Origin: Fonticella tunisiensis
GTDB taxonomy: Bacteria; Bacillota; Clostridia; Clostridiales; Caloramatoraceae
Assembly (NCBI RefSeq): GCF_004364155.1
Contig: NZ_SOAZ01000002.1
Coordinates: forward strand, 1 to 64,000
Direction: 5' to 3'
Length of the DNA stretch: 64,000 nt
A model generated the notes under the pieces. It made no database searches and was not told the origin of the DNA. It saw only the letters and a program-made list of their open reading frames with translations. The position numbers were made by a program, and so were the translations under genes. Position 1 is the stretch's first letter, and every line of letters starts with the position of its first letter. This document shows positions 1 through 7,684 of the stretch, piece by piece.

Positions 1-120
1 TAGTAATTAAGATGGGCTTAAGGTTAAGTATGGGCTATCTTACCCTATTCAACATGATTTTTCACTAAGTGTTGCATTTAATATTGCAATTTAAGCCTCA
101 AAAAAATATATTTTAATGTG

Positions 121-149
121 TTGACAGTTTGGCAAAAATCCTGTATTAT
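121..149 (+). promoter_or_regulatory. Promoter of the tRNA operon
   Basis: A consensus -35 box TTGACA (121-126) is separated by 17 bp from TATTAT (144-149), about 40 bp upstream of the first tRNA. This fits a strong vegetative sigma-A promoter driving the four tRNA genes. The 120 bp before it hold nothing I can identify. Confidence 0.75.
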
Positions 150-189
150 ATACAAGTGTCGGGGCGATGAAAGCCTGATAGAAGAGCAT

Positions 190-264
190 GGCCCCTTGGT
201 CAAGTGGTTAAGACACCACCCTTTCACGGTGGTAACAGGGGTTCGAGTCCCCTAGGGGTCACCA
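190..264 (+). tRNA. tRNA-Glu (anticodon TTC)
   Basis: Folds as a cloverleaf: acceptor GGCCCCT (190-196) pairs with AGGGGTC (254-260). The anticodon loop carries TTC and the T-arm has GGTTCGAGTCC. The discriminator base is A and CCA is encoded (262-264). It is the first of four tRNAs in the cluster. Confidence 0.97.
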
Positions 265-268
265 TTAT

Positions 269-344
269 GGGCGCATAGCTCAGCTGGGAGAGCATCTGCC
301 TTACAAGCAGAGGGTCACAGGTTCGAGCCCTGTTGTGCCCACCA
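269..344 (+). tRNA. tRNA-Val (anticodon TAC)
   Basis: Acceptor GGGCGCA (269-275) pairs with TGTGCCC (334-340). The anticodon arm presents TAC and the T-arm has GGTTCGAGCC. CCA is encoded at 342-344. Only 4 bp separate it from tRNA-Glu, so they are co-transcribed. Confidence 0.97.
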
Positions 345-359
345 AATCCAATCTCATAC

Positions 360-436
360 GGCCTAGTAGCTCAGTTGGTTAGAGTGCCGGCCTGTCACGC
401 CGGAGGTCGAGGGTTCGAGCCCCTTCTAGGTCGCCA
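360..436 (+). tRNA. tRNA-Asp (anticodon GTC)
   Basis: Acceptor GGCCTAG (360-366) pairs with CTAGGTC (426-432). The anticodon is GTC in a GC-rich stem, the discriminator is G433 as usual for Asp, and CCA is encoded (434-436). Third tRNA of the operon. Confidence 0.97.
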
Positions 437-441
437 ATAAT

Positions 442-517
442 GCCGGCTTAGCTCAATTGGCAGAGCAACTGACTTGTAATCAGTAGGTTGTAGGTTCAAG
501 TCCTATAGCCGGCTCCA
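442..517 (+). tRNA. tRNA-Thr (anticodon TGT)
   Basis: Acceptor GCCGGCT (442-448) pairs with AGCCGGC (507-513). The anticodon is TGT and CCA is encoded (515-517). Last tRNA of the operon; a terminator hairpin follows within 5 bp. Confidence 0.97.
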
Positions 518-521
518 CAAC

Positions 522-551
522 AAAGATAAGGAGTTTTTCCTTATCTTTTTT
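522..551 (+). terminator. Rho-independent terminator of the tRNA operon
   Basis: Stem AAAGATAAGG (522-531) / CCTTATCTTT (539-548) with a short T-rich loop, followed by a T run. It lies immediately after tRNA-Thr. Confidence 0.9.
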
Positions 552-662
552 ATTTTTCACTCATTACCTCCATTTCCGATTCGTTACAAACTTGCAGAAG
601 CATTAGCCTATTGTACTCTTCTTTTGCTGAGAAGTAGTGAAGATATAAATATATGAAATTAA

Positions 663-1005
663 TCTGTTGTGCTACTCTGAAAAGTACGTTGGAATAAAAA
701 TAGAAAATATTTACAGATCGACGCTGCGATAAAAAATACATTTCATTCACAAGTATGCTTAGCAAAGAAGTTCTAAGGCTCGGGCTGCTGACAAGCCAAG
801 TAAGCTTTTAAAACTCGCTTAGCTCAAACACCACGAACTCTACTTTGACTTCTCAGCTACCCACTCGCCAAGAACCTCTAGTTGCTCGCTAGAATAGTTC
901 GCTTCATATATTTTTTTCACAACGTCTTTTGAAAATAAAACTAGCTGCAGATGAATAATTGTTCACCAATATGAATGAAAATATCTTTCAGAGTAGCACA
1001 ACGCG
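663..1005. mobile_element. MITE-like palindromic element, copy A
   Basis: A 343-bp non-coding element between the tRNA operon and the dnaC terminator. Its ends are inverted repeats: GTTGTGCTACTCTGAAA reads inward from both ends (17 bp identical). It is flanked by TGAAATT at 654-660 and 1006-1012 (8 of 9 bp match if extended), which looks like a target duplication. Internal blocks (GCTGCGATAAAAAATA, GTTCTAAGGCTCGGG) are shared with copies near 16.3, 17.4, 38.9 and 52.5 kb. Its central 43 bp (787-829) are the exact reverse complement of 16471-16513 in copy B. It has no open frame of transposase type, so mobilisation in trans is assumed. Confidence 0.8.
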
Positions 1006-1062
1006 TGAAATTCACATTTGGCGGACGGCTGAGAAGGATTAATGACCTTCGTGTTACTTGTA

Positions 1063-1090
1063 GAAAAAAGCCCGTTATGCACGGGCTTTT
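1063..1090 (-). terminator. Terminator of dnaD-dnaC overlapping the dnaC stop
   Basis: On the minus strand AAAAGCCCGT (1090-1081) and ACGGGCTTTT (1075-1066) form a 10-bp stem with a 5-nt loop, then a T run. The dnaC stop codon (1077-1075) lies across the loop and the downstream arm, so the last codons of dnaC are part of the hairpin. Confidence 0.85.
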
Positions 1091-2067
1091 CTTTTGTTTA
1101 TGCTCTTTTTTATTCTTATGTCATCACCATAAAATTCGCATATCGTAAAATGACCTAGTATTCTTGAGGTGATCCTTTCAGGATAGATTGAGAGCAGATC
1201 CTCAAGTGGGAAGTTTGTCGATATAAGTATCTTTTTTCCCTTGATTATTCTTGTGTTTATAATATTAAAAAGCTCCGACTGCGCATAGGGTGTGTTGGGC
1301 TCGGTTCCGAGATCGTCTATTATAAGAAGGTCACATTCGATGAAATCTTCAATCTGATCCTTAGGTGCATTATCTTCAAACCTTAAACTTCTTAAAATCT
1401 GAATGAGATTTGATGAAGTTTGATAAATTACAACCTTTCCCTTATCAAGAAGCTCCTTGGCAATACAGTTTGAAAGAAAGGTCTTTCCAAGGCCTGAACC
1501 TCCGAAGAAGAAGAGGTTTTCATTTGTATTATCAAAGTTTTTAGTAAAATTAACGCATCTTGTAAATATTTCCTCTATGTTTTTTCTTGGAGAAAGAGGC
1601 TCATCCTTATATTTCTGATCGGAATACAGGCTGAAATCAAAGGTATCAAAGTTTTCTTCATTAAGTATGTCTCTCAGATTTGATTGCTTGTAATGTCTGT
1701 CTATGAGCTTTTGCTTAAAACAGCTGCATTTTTCATTTCCTATATAACCTGTATCCTTGCACTTATTGCATTTATATTGAATTTCAAGGTAATCTACAGG
1801 ATAGTTGTGGGAAGATAGTATTTCTGCCTTCTCTATTTTAAGATCTGTTATTCGCTTTTTTTGCTCCTTTATGTAGTTTTCTATGTCTATTCCCTTAAAA
1901 ATTGAGGAGGCTATTTCAAAACCTGTCCTTGCTATTTCATTATCAATATCCCTTATCCTTGGAAATTTGTTGTAAATTTCTATCTGCCTCTGTCTCTGCT
2001 TGTTCTTGGCTTCATCCTGGAGGCGTTCATACTCTTTAAGCACCTCAAGGGTATATTTATCACTCAT
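1075..2067 (-). CDS. dnaC: DnaC/DnaI-type replicative helicase loader
   Basis: AAA+ ATPase (about 330 aa) that loads the DnaB-type helicase at origins and restarted forks. Seen: an N-terminal coiled region, a Cys cluster (CNKCKDTG...CSC) typical of Firmicutes DnaI/DnaC proteins, Walker A GGSGLGKT near residue 190, Walker B LLIIDDLG near 250, and an ISTN sensor-1 segment. I place the start at ATG 2067 because AGGAAGG lies 10 nt upstream. An in-frame GTG at 2076 would extend it by three residues but is too close to that site. It overlaps the upstream dnaD stop by 8 bp (ATGAGTGA), which indicates translational coupling. Its stop codon lies inside its own terminator hairpin. Confidence 0.9.
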   Translation of the reverse strand: MSDKYTLEVLKEYERLQDEAKNKQRQRQIEIYNKFPRIRDIDNEIARTGFEIASSIFKGIDIENYIKEQKKRITDLKIEKAEILSSHNYPVDYLEIQYKCNKCKDTGYIGNEKCSCFKQKLIDRHYKQSNLRDILNEENFDTFDFSLYSDQKYKDEPLSPRKNIEEIFTRCVNFTKNFDNTNENLFFFGGSGLGKTFLSNCIAKELLDKGKVVIYQTSSNLIQILRSLRFEDNAPKDQIEDFIECDLLIIDDLGTEPNTPYAQSELFNIINTRIIKGKKILISTNFPLEDLLSIYPERITSRILGHFTICEFYGDDIRIKKSINKRKARA

Positions 2068-2995
2068 CCCTATCACCCCTTCCTAATAGTTGTTTTTTAA
2101 GCTCATTTATATCGTACTGCCTTTGACCGCCATAGTTTGCAAATGGATTTGAGTTGTTTCGTTTTGTATTTTTGTTTTTTTTGTTGTGTTTTTTAATATC
2201 ATCAATACTTTTGAATCCGCTTTTGTACCAATCGGTTAGTATGGCATCTATATAGCTGAAGTTAGCTTCGTTTATTCTCATAATACATATCCTTGCAGCT
2301 TCAAATATGATATCAAGTGAGAAGTTATATTTAAAGAGCCATTTTTCAAGTATTTCCTCCTGGGGTTTTGATATATCTGTGTCTTTAATGCCAAGATAGT
2401 TAAGGATTGTTCTATATTTTACCCATTTTTCCTCATGCTTTGTTATATGGTTTTGGGCATCTTCATAGCTTTTAACCCCTGAGTCATGCCATGCAAGGGC
2501 AACCTTTTCAATATATCTTATATCAGTTTTATTCTTGGAGCTGCAGTATTCTACCAGAAGCGTTACCATTTCAGGAGAAAATTTAAAATCCTCAATTATA
2601 TTCATATAAACAGAAACTTCCTTGGAGGATAAAGGCCTTCCAATTAATTTTTCTATATCATCAAACATCTCCTTAATCTGCTTATTAAAAAGAAGGTTGA
2701 AGTTTTGTGATTCGAAGGAATTAACTGAGAATATCTCTATTAACCCTTCAGGGCTTAAGTGTATAATTTTTTCTTCTTCCCAATATTCAAGGGCTTTTAT
2801 AACGTCGGTCTCAAGGAGGCACAGGGCGGAGGCTATCTCCTCTATTGTTATGTCCCTGTTTTCCATTCCGACTCTGAGGCAGTATATGTAGACCTTTATA
2901 AAGTCTCCCCTTGCTTTTGAAAGATATTTGTCTATAAAGGCGTTATCAATAGGTGTAAAGCCCATTGGCGGTATCTTTATTTTAACAGAGGACAT
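2060..2995 (-). CDS. dnaD: DnaD/DnaB-domain primosome protein
   Basis: A protein of about 311 aa that in Firmicutes helps remodel DNA and recruit the helicase loader. Seen: an N-terminal winged-helix-like part (EEIASALCLLETDVIKALEYW) and two DnaD-like helical repeats, around residues 115-180 and 200-275, each with the (Y)-x-x-(I)-x-x-W ending typical of PF07261 (VALAWHDSG, ILTDWYKSG). The start at ATG 2995 follows AAGGAAG at 8 nt spacing; upstream in-frame ATGs lack a site. It is the first gene of a two-gene unit with dnaC, consistent with helicase loading. The pairing supports the DnaD-type call over other DnaB/DnaD homologues. Confidence 0.85.
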   Translation of the reverse strand: MSSVKIKIPPMGFTPIDNAFIDKYLSKARGDFIKVYIYCLRVGMENRDITIEEIASALCLLETDVIKALEYWEEEKIIHLSPEGLIEIFSVNSFESQNFNLLFNKQIKEMFDDIEKLIGRPLSSKEVSVYMNIIEDFKFSPEMVTLLVEYCSSKNKTDIRYIEKVALAWHDSGVKSYEDAQNHITKHEEKWVKYRTILNYLGIKDTDISKPQEEILEKWLFKYNFSLDIIFEAARICIMRINEANFSYIDAILTDWYKSGFKSIDDIKKHNKKNKNTKRNNSNPFANYGGQRQYDINELKKQLLGRGDRDE

Positions 2996-3123
2996 AAGCA
3001 TCACTTCCTTGAGTTTTTTCATAAAAGAAAAGTAAATCAATTTTTAAAAATATATCATTCAAAAAAGATAAAAATTCAAATAGAATTATAAAACATATCG
3101 GTTTTAATGAATTCATTTAACTA

Positions 3124-3151
3124 TTATAACAAAATATAGTATGCCCCTCAA
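3124..3151 (-). promoter_or_regulatory. Probable dnaD-dnaC promoter
   Basis: On the minus strand TTGAGG (3151-3146), a 16-bp spacer, then TATAAT (3129-3124), about 130 bp upstream of dnaD. The 350-bp gap between dnaD and the M23 peptidase gene is AT-rich and appears to hold only the two divergent promoters. Confidence 0.5.
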
Positions 3152-3287
3152 TAACAGCAAAATTGTATAATATAGTAAAAGATGTTATTTATGATATATT
3201 GTTTATAAAATATGTAATAAAAAATACTTTAAATATTTAATAAAATAGATTTAATTATTCAATACGATAATCAGAAGTTAGGCAAAC

Positions 3288-3316
3288 TTGCATTTTTTCT
3301 GACTTTATTGTATATT
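3288..3316 (+). promoter_or_regulatory. Probable promoter of the M23 peptidase gene
   Basis: TTGCAT (3288-3293), a 17-bp spacer, then TATATT (3311-3316), 37 bp before the TTG start codon. Neighbouring AT-rich hexamers are possible alternatives. Confidence 0.5.
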
Positions 3317-3352
3317 ATATTATATACAAATTTAGAGAAAGGAGGCGAACTA

Positions 3353-4759
3353 TTGAATAAGCCGACTGAAATTTTTTACGCTAAAATTTCCAGTATAATC
3401 AGAAAAATACGTCAGAAAATTGGTTATAGTGTTTTATTAGGAACATTATTTGGACTAGCAGTTACAGTAATGGTACTTTATATATATATAAAAAGTCACA
3501 CAGTATACATAGTTAAGATTAATAACAATTCAATTGGCTATGTACAAAATCTCGAAACCTTTAATGAGGTTATTGAAAAAATCAAATCTACCGATGGCAT
3601 TGACATAACTCAAAGCGTTACCGCTGAAAAAACCAGGGATGTTTCATCGAAGCTTTTATCGAGCTATGAGATTGAAAGGATTGCAAGGCAAAGCTTAAAA
3701 CTTAAGATGCCGGCGGTTGCAATGTATGCAAACGGAGAAGAAGTGGTTAAGCTCCCTTCGAAGGAAGATGTGGATAAGGTTTTAGAGAAAGTTAAACAGA
3801 ATTACATTCCGCAGTATAAGGACGCTACTGTATCAATATTATCAAGTAAGATAAAGGAAAATATTGAAACTAAGGATACTCTTGCTAATCCAAGTGAGGT
3901 ACTTGATATTAATGGTGCAGTACAAAAGATTATGGCTGGTAAAAATGAACAAAAGAAGTATGTAGTACAACAGGGAGATACAATATGGGATATTGCACTT
4001 AAAAACGATGTTGAAATTGAAGACATTCAGGAAGCAAATCCTGATATTGATCTCGATAAGATAAAGATAAATCAGGAAATAAAACTAAATGCCATTGTTC
4101 CATATATAAACATTGAAATAGAAGCAGCAGTTTCTTCGGATGAACAAATACCTTTTGAAACGAAGACAATAACTGATAAAAACCTTGCTAGGGGAACAAC
4201 AAAGGTTAAACAGGAAGGAAAATACGGATTAGCCCATGTTGAAAAGAAGATAACCTTGTTAAATAACAGTTTGGTAAAGGAAGAGGTTTTAAAAAATAAT
4301 ATCATAACTGCGGCGGTTGATAAGGTTGTAGTTACGGGTTCGAAGGCACCAACAAGAAACTACTCAGGAACTTTAGTGGCTTCGGCAGCTTCAGGGCGTT
4401 TCGGGTGGCCTTCAAGAGGTCAGATATCATCAGGATTTGGACGAAGATGGGGGCGTTTACACACAGGAGTTGATATAAGAACACCTGTTGGAACCCCCGT
4501 AGCAGCGGCAGACAGTGGAACGGTTACCTTCGCAGGATGGAATGGGTCATATGGTTATCTGGTTAAAATAAGCCATGGTAATGGATACGAAACTTTATAT
4601 GCCCATAACAGTAAGCTTCTTGTAAGCCCGGGACAGATGGTTTCAAAGGGACAGAAGATCTCTTTAAGTGGAAATACGGGAAGATCAACAGGACCCCACG
4701 TGCATTTTGAAGTAAGAAAAAATGGAGTACCTCAAAATCCATTAAGCTATTTAAAATAA
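3353..4759 (+). CDS. Membrane-anchored LysM-G5-M23 peptidoglycan endopeptidase
   Basis: A 468-aa cell-wall enzyme. Order of domains: short cytoplasmic N-terminus, one membrane anchor (about residues 25-47), a linker with repeats, LysM (about 202-245, GDTIWDIA), G5 domain (about 265-330), and C-terminal M23 peptidase (about 345-465). The lysostaphin-type zinc and catalytic residues are present: HTGVD, the LYAH histidine, and HVHFE. The family cleaves peptide cross-bridges in peptidoglycan. The start is TTG 3353, set by AAAGGAGG 7 nt upstream; an upstream in-frame ATG (3308) has no site and would add 15 residues before the anchor. It is monocistronic and converges on the subtilisin gene with a shared terminator. 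Confidence 0.9.
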   Translation: MNKPTEIFYAKISSIIRKIRQKIGYSVLLGTLFGLAVTVMVLYIYIKSHTVYIVKINNNSIGYVQNLETFNEVIEKIKSTDGIDITQSVTAEKTRDVSSKLLSSYEIERIARQSLKLKMPAVAMYANGEEVVKLPSKEDVDKVLEKVKQNYIPQYKDATVSILSSKIKENIETKDTLANPSEVLDINGAVQKIMAGKNEQKKYVVQQGDTIWDIALKNDVEIEDIQEANPDIDLDKIKINQEIKLNAIVPYINIEIEAAVSSDEQIPFETKTITDKNLARGTTKVKQEGKYGLAHVEKKITLLNNSLVKEEVLKNNIITAAVDKVVVTGSKAPTRNYSGTLVASAASGRFGWPSRGQISSGFGRRWGRLHTGVDIRTPVGTPVAAADSGTVTFAGWNGSYGYLVKISHGNGYETLYAHNSKLLVSPGQMVSKGQKISLSGNTGRSTGPHVHFEVRKNGVPQNPLSYLK

Positions 4760-4783
4760 GGAGGAATTTTTCCTCCTTATTTT
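4753..4783. terminator. Bidirectional terminator overlapping two stop codons
   Basis: AAAATAAGGAGGAA (4753-4766) and TTCCTCCTTATTTT (4770-4783) form a perfect 14-bp stem with flanking A/T runs, so it can terminate in both directions. The stops of the M23 gene (4757-4759) and the converging subtilisin gene (4779-4777) both lie in the stem. Confidence 0.85.
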
Positions 4784-5979
4784 ATTATTTTATCAAAAAT
4801 AAAAAGACCTTTACCCTGGGAAAATTTATTCTCTCCTATGCTTATGGTGGAGAGACATAAAATAGATTTTAAATCCTGAGGAGTAAGGCCCGGCGTTTTT
4901 TCAAGTATAAGGGTGCAAATTCCCGATATAAGTGCGCATGAAATGGAAGTTCCCGACATAGTTGTGTAGTAGGTTTTGAGGCTTACATTCTTTCTTTCTG
5001 AAGGTGTATATAAAGTATCTGATAAGAGGGATATAACGTTATGTGCTGGAGCAGAAATGTCGGGTTTTGCAAGGCCCGAAAGGGTGGGGCCTCTTCCTGA
5101 AAAGCTGCATATACTTATATTTTTTATATTTCCATCTAAAGTAGATGCTCCTCCAACGGTTATAACTTCATTTATATTTCCCGGGAAATATATACTGTAG
5201 GGTTGCGGGCCGAGATTTCCTGCAGGAGCAATAACTGTTATACCAAGGGATATAGCTTTTTTTATTATATCCTCCATGGGATTTGTCTTAAGCTTCTCTA
5301 AACCGGGAAGTTCAAAGGGAAGACACAGAACCTTCATATTGTACGTATCTTTGACAGATACTAGTATATCTATAGCTTTAATTATGTCTGAAACAAAGCC
5401 TTTTCCGGCTGAATCGAAGGCCTTAATACAAAGTATATTTGCACCAGGAGCAACTCCGGTATACATTTGAGAAGACATATGACCTGAGGAAGCAATAAGG
5501 CCTGCCATGAACGTACCGTGGCCGTTATCGTCATAAGGGCTGTTATAGCCATTTATAAGATCTTTAAAAAAAGCTATCGCATTTCTTCTAACTGTTAAAT
5601 CAGGATGGGGATAAATCCCTGTATCCACAAGGCCTATCCCTATGCCTTTTCCTGTTAAATTGAATGTAGTTGCATGCTTAATTCCTAACATATCCTTAGA
5701 TTTTCTCAGACATAGGGAGGCCTTATAATCAAAGCATATGAAGGATACTTCGGGAATTTCTGATATTTTGTCAATTGAAAAGGGGGAGAGCTCGCATGAT
5801 ACAGCATTTACATTTTGATATTCATATTTTATTTTTCCTCCAGCTGAAAGTATTTTATTTTTAATTAGTTTAAAATTACTTTTATAACATAAAATAACTG
5901 GAATTGCTCGTCTTGAATTTATATTCAAATATGGCTTTATGTTTTTATCAATTTTGCCGCCAAATCCAAAAAGCCGCAT
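4777..5979 (-). CDS. Subtilisin-family (S8) serine protease, probably intracellular
   Basis: A 400-aa peptidase S8. The triad is complete: Asp in VDTGIYPHPDL, His in NGHGTFMAG, Ser in SGTSISCALISG, with the oxyanion Asn in APAGNLGP. About 90 residues precede the catalytic domain and resemble an inhibitor/pro-region (PVILCYKSN...). There is no signal peptide or membrane segment, so cytosolic or spore-associated action is more likely than secretion. The start ATG follows GAGGTGAT. It is a single gene on the minus strand. Specific substrate unknown. Confidence 0.9.
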   Translation of the reverse strand: MRLFGFGGKIDKNIKPYLNINSRRAIPVILCYKSNFKLIKNKILSAGGKIKYEYQNVNAVSCELSPFSIDKISEIPEVSFICFDYKASLCLRKSKDMLGIKHATTFNLTGKGIGIGLVDTGIYPHPDLTVRRNAIAFFKDLINGYNSPYDDNGHGTFMAGLIASSGHMSSQMYTGVAPGANILCIKAFDSAGKGFVSDIIKAIDILVSVKDTYNMKVLCLPFELPGLEKLKTNPMEDIIKKAISLGITVIAPAGNLGPQPYSIYFPGNINEVITVGGASTLDGNIKNISICSFSGRGPTLSGLAKPDISAPAHNVISLLSDTLYTPSERKNVSLKTYYTTMSGTSISCALISGICTLILEKTPGLTPQDLKSILCLSTISIGENKFSQGKGLFIFDKIIK

Positions 5980-6032
5980 ATTATCACCTCAAAACCTTTA
6001 TGCATTATATTATATGCACTCATTTCTATTGT

Positions 6033-6062
6033 GTGACAAAATTAAAAATTTCGTGATATAAT
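6033..6062 (+). promoter_or_regulatory. Probable promoter of the zinc-ribbon gene
   Basis: GTGACA (6033-6038), an 18-bp spacer, then TATAAT (6057-6062), 20 bp upstream of the start. The -10 is perfect and the -35 is partial. Confidence 0.5.
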
Positions 6063-6082
6063 TATTAAAAGGAGGGAATAAC

Positions 6083-6271
6083 ATGGCGCTCATCGATTTC
6101 AAATGCAAGGAGTGTGGAAATGAATTCTTTGAAATAATAAATGGAGAAAATATTAGCGTTGCATGTTCAAAATGTGGAAGTACAAAGGTTGAGAGAATAT
6201 ATAAAGGAAAATACTACGGCAAGGGTTCAAGCTGCTCTGGAAGCTGCTCAGGGTGCAGCGGATGTCATTAA
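6083..6271 (+). CDS. FmdB-type zinc-ribbon small protein
   Basis: A 62-aa protein starting MALIDFKCKECG, with a second pair CSKCG, giving the four-cysteine zinc ribbon of the FmdB/CxxC-CxxC-SSSS regulatory family. The C-terminus is low-complexity and rich in Ser, Cys and Gly (GSSCSGSCSGCSGCH), adding possible metal ligands. Role unknown; family members are called putative transcriptional regulators without strong proof. AAAGGAGGG lies just upstream of ATG. It has its own promoter and terminator. Confidence 0.8.
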   Translation: MALIDFKCKECGNEFFEIINGENISVACSKCGSTKVERIYKGKYYGKGSSCSGSCSGCSGCH

Positions 6272-6273
6272 AT

Positions 6274-6303
6274 AAAAAAAAGCCAATCGATTGGCTTTTT
6301 TTT
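6274..6303. terminator. Bidirectional terminator
   Basis: The perfect palindrome AGCCAATCGATTGGCT (6281-6296) is flanked by A8 and T8 runs. It serves the zinc-ribbon gene on plus, and the Spo0E-like frame on minus. Confidence 0.9.
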
Positions 6304-6463
6304 ATTTGATCTGCAGCGAAAGTCTTGTATAGGTAACTATGAGTCTGTCAAGTTCCTAGCTTAATCTTAAAACTTCGTCGTATTCATCTGATTTTATACC
6401 GTATCTTAGCATTTCATTCAGCCTGCAGGAGAGTTTATGTATTTTATTTTTAATTTCACCCAT
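6302..6463 (-). pseudogene. Spo0E-like aspartyl phosphatase frame with in-frame amber codon
   Basis: Reading minus from ATG 6463 gives 35 codons ending DEVLRLS, then TAG (6358-6356), then in the same frame ELDRLIVTYTRLSLQIK and TAA (6304-6302). The assembled 53-aa frame has the length and two-helix pattern of Spo0E-like proteins, which dephosphorylate Spo0A~P and delay sporulation. The family signature SxELDxLI is present, but the variable x position is the amber codon. GGGAGG lies 11 nt upstream of ATG. It may be a recent pseudogene (one base change from CAG or AAG) or require readthrough. No tRNA or factor for UAG decoding is in this window. Confidence 0.7.
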
Positions 6464-6551
6464 GTATGTTAATACCTCCCTGCTAAAAAATTATGCAAAT
6501 ACTATTTTATTATCTTATTGGCAAAAAAACAATCAAAACTTTATAAATATT

Positions 6552-7448
6552 TTATGAATTATTGTTAATAAGCTTGGATACTACATGCTGATAAAAGGCC
6601 TTTGTTGATGGAGACAGAGTTCTTTTATTATGAGCAACAAGGTATATTCCCCTTGTAATATTGAAATTTATTACATTATGCTTCCTTATAAGCCCTGCTT
6701 TTATATAATCCTGGCAAGCAAGCTCTGATACTATGGAAACGCCAACGTTGTATTTTACAAGCTGAAGTACCGCTTCAAGGCTGCTTACTTCGGCAAATAT
6801 ATTTAGCTTGTTTAGAGATATTCCATGAAGCTCAAGGGATTTTTCAAAAACGTTTCGGGTGGCAGATCCTTTGTCTCTGAGTATAAACTTCTCCTTTAAA
6901 AGCCTGTCAAAGGCAATATTCTCAGGAAGTTCCTTATTGTTGCTTATAAGCACCAGTTTATCGTCCCCTATCTTTACATATGACAGTTTGTTATCATGTA
7001 TTATTTCCCCTACTATCCCTATATCCGCATTTCCAGATAAAATAAGATCAATAACGTTTCTTGTACTTTCTTCTTTTATGTCAAAGGTTACATTAGAATA
7101 ATCGTTATGGAAACTGCTGAGTATTGACGGCAGCAAAAATCTGCAGGGCGTTGTGCTGGATGCTATAACAAGCTTTCCGGATATTTTATTATCCAGATCT
7201 GCTAGAGTAGTAATGGCAGAGTTTCTGATGTTTATAAGGTTTATTGCATACTCCAAAAAAACTGAGCCTGCATATGTGAGCTTAACTTCCTTACCTGATC
7301 TATCAAAAAGATTAACATTTAATTCATTTTCAAGTGATGATATGTGGGCGCTTACCGTGGGCTGTGAAAGATATATTGCTTCAGCAGCCTTTGAAAAGCT
7401 TCTGTATTTAGCTACGTTTATAAAAGCTTCTATTTGCTTAAAATCCAT
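6552..7448 (-). CDS. LysR-family transcriptional regulator (CysL/CbbR-like)
   Basis: A 298-aa LysR regulator. Residues 1-60 hold the winged helix-turn-helix (FSKAAEAIYLSQPTVSAHISSLE); residues about 90-290 form the type-2 periplasmic-binding-like effector domain (GKLVIASSTTPCRFLLP, GNADIGIVG). GGAGGTGC precedes the ATG. It is divergent from murA, but this is probably positional rather than regulatory. The target and ligand cannot be read from the sequence. Confidence 0.85.
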   Translation of the reverse strand: MDFKQIEAFINVAKYRSFSKAAEAIYLSQPTVSAHISSLENELNVNLFDRSGKEVKLTYAGSVFLEYAINLINIRNSAITTLADLDNKISGKLVIASSTTPCRFLLPSILSSFHNDYSNVTFDIKEESTRNVIDLILSGNADIGIVGEIIHDNKLSYVKIGDDKLVLISNNKELPENIAFDRLLKEKFILRDKGSATRNVFEKSLELHGISLNKLNIFAEVSSLEAVLQLVKYNVGVSIVSELACQDYIKAGLIRKHNVINFNITRGIYLVAHNKRTLSPSTKAFYQHVVSKLINNNS

Positions 7449-7582
7449 TCTTGCACCTCCATCATTTTATCTTATAATATCCAATAAATATTTTCAATAT
7501 TTTACATTTGCTTTTCTATTTAGTTATAATTTTATCATGTTTAAAATGTAAAAAAATGCTATCGAAAAAAATAGAGGTATGT

Positions 7583-7612
7583 TTTACATATAGGGGATAT
7601 AAATGTTATAAT
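7583..7612 (+). promoter_or_regulatory. Probable murA promoter
   Basis: TTTACA (7583-7588), an 18-bp spacer, then TATAAT (7607-7612), about 70 bp before murA. Confidence 0.6.
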
Positions 7613-7684
7613 AAAGACTGTGATATTAAAATGGATACTTTCATTATTGAATATAGATGTGTTTAGAAAAGGATGGGTGCGTTT

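Noticed and set aside
550-765. 71-codon open frame on the minus strand between the tRNAs and dnaC
   Set aside because: It overlaps the left arm of MITE copy A, has no ribosome site and a composition unlike a protein; it is a chance frame.
663-1005. CRISPR array as explanation of the repeated blocks
   Set aside because: The repeats are long, dispersed over 50 kb, and have inverted ends and target duplications; there are no regular spacers and no cas genes.
3041-3352. Replication origin in the AT-rich gap next to dnaD
   Set aside because: No cluster of DnaA boxes (TTATCCACA-like) was seen; the gap is explained by divergent promoters.
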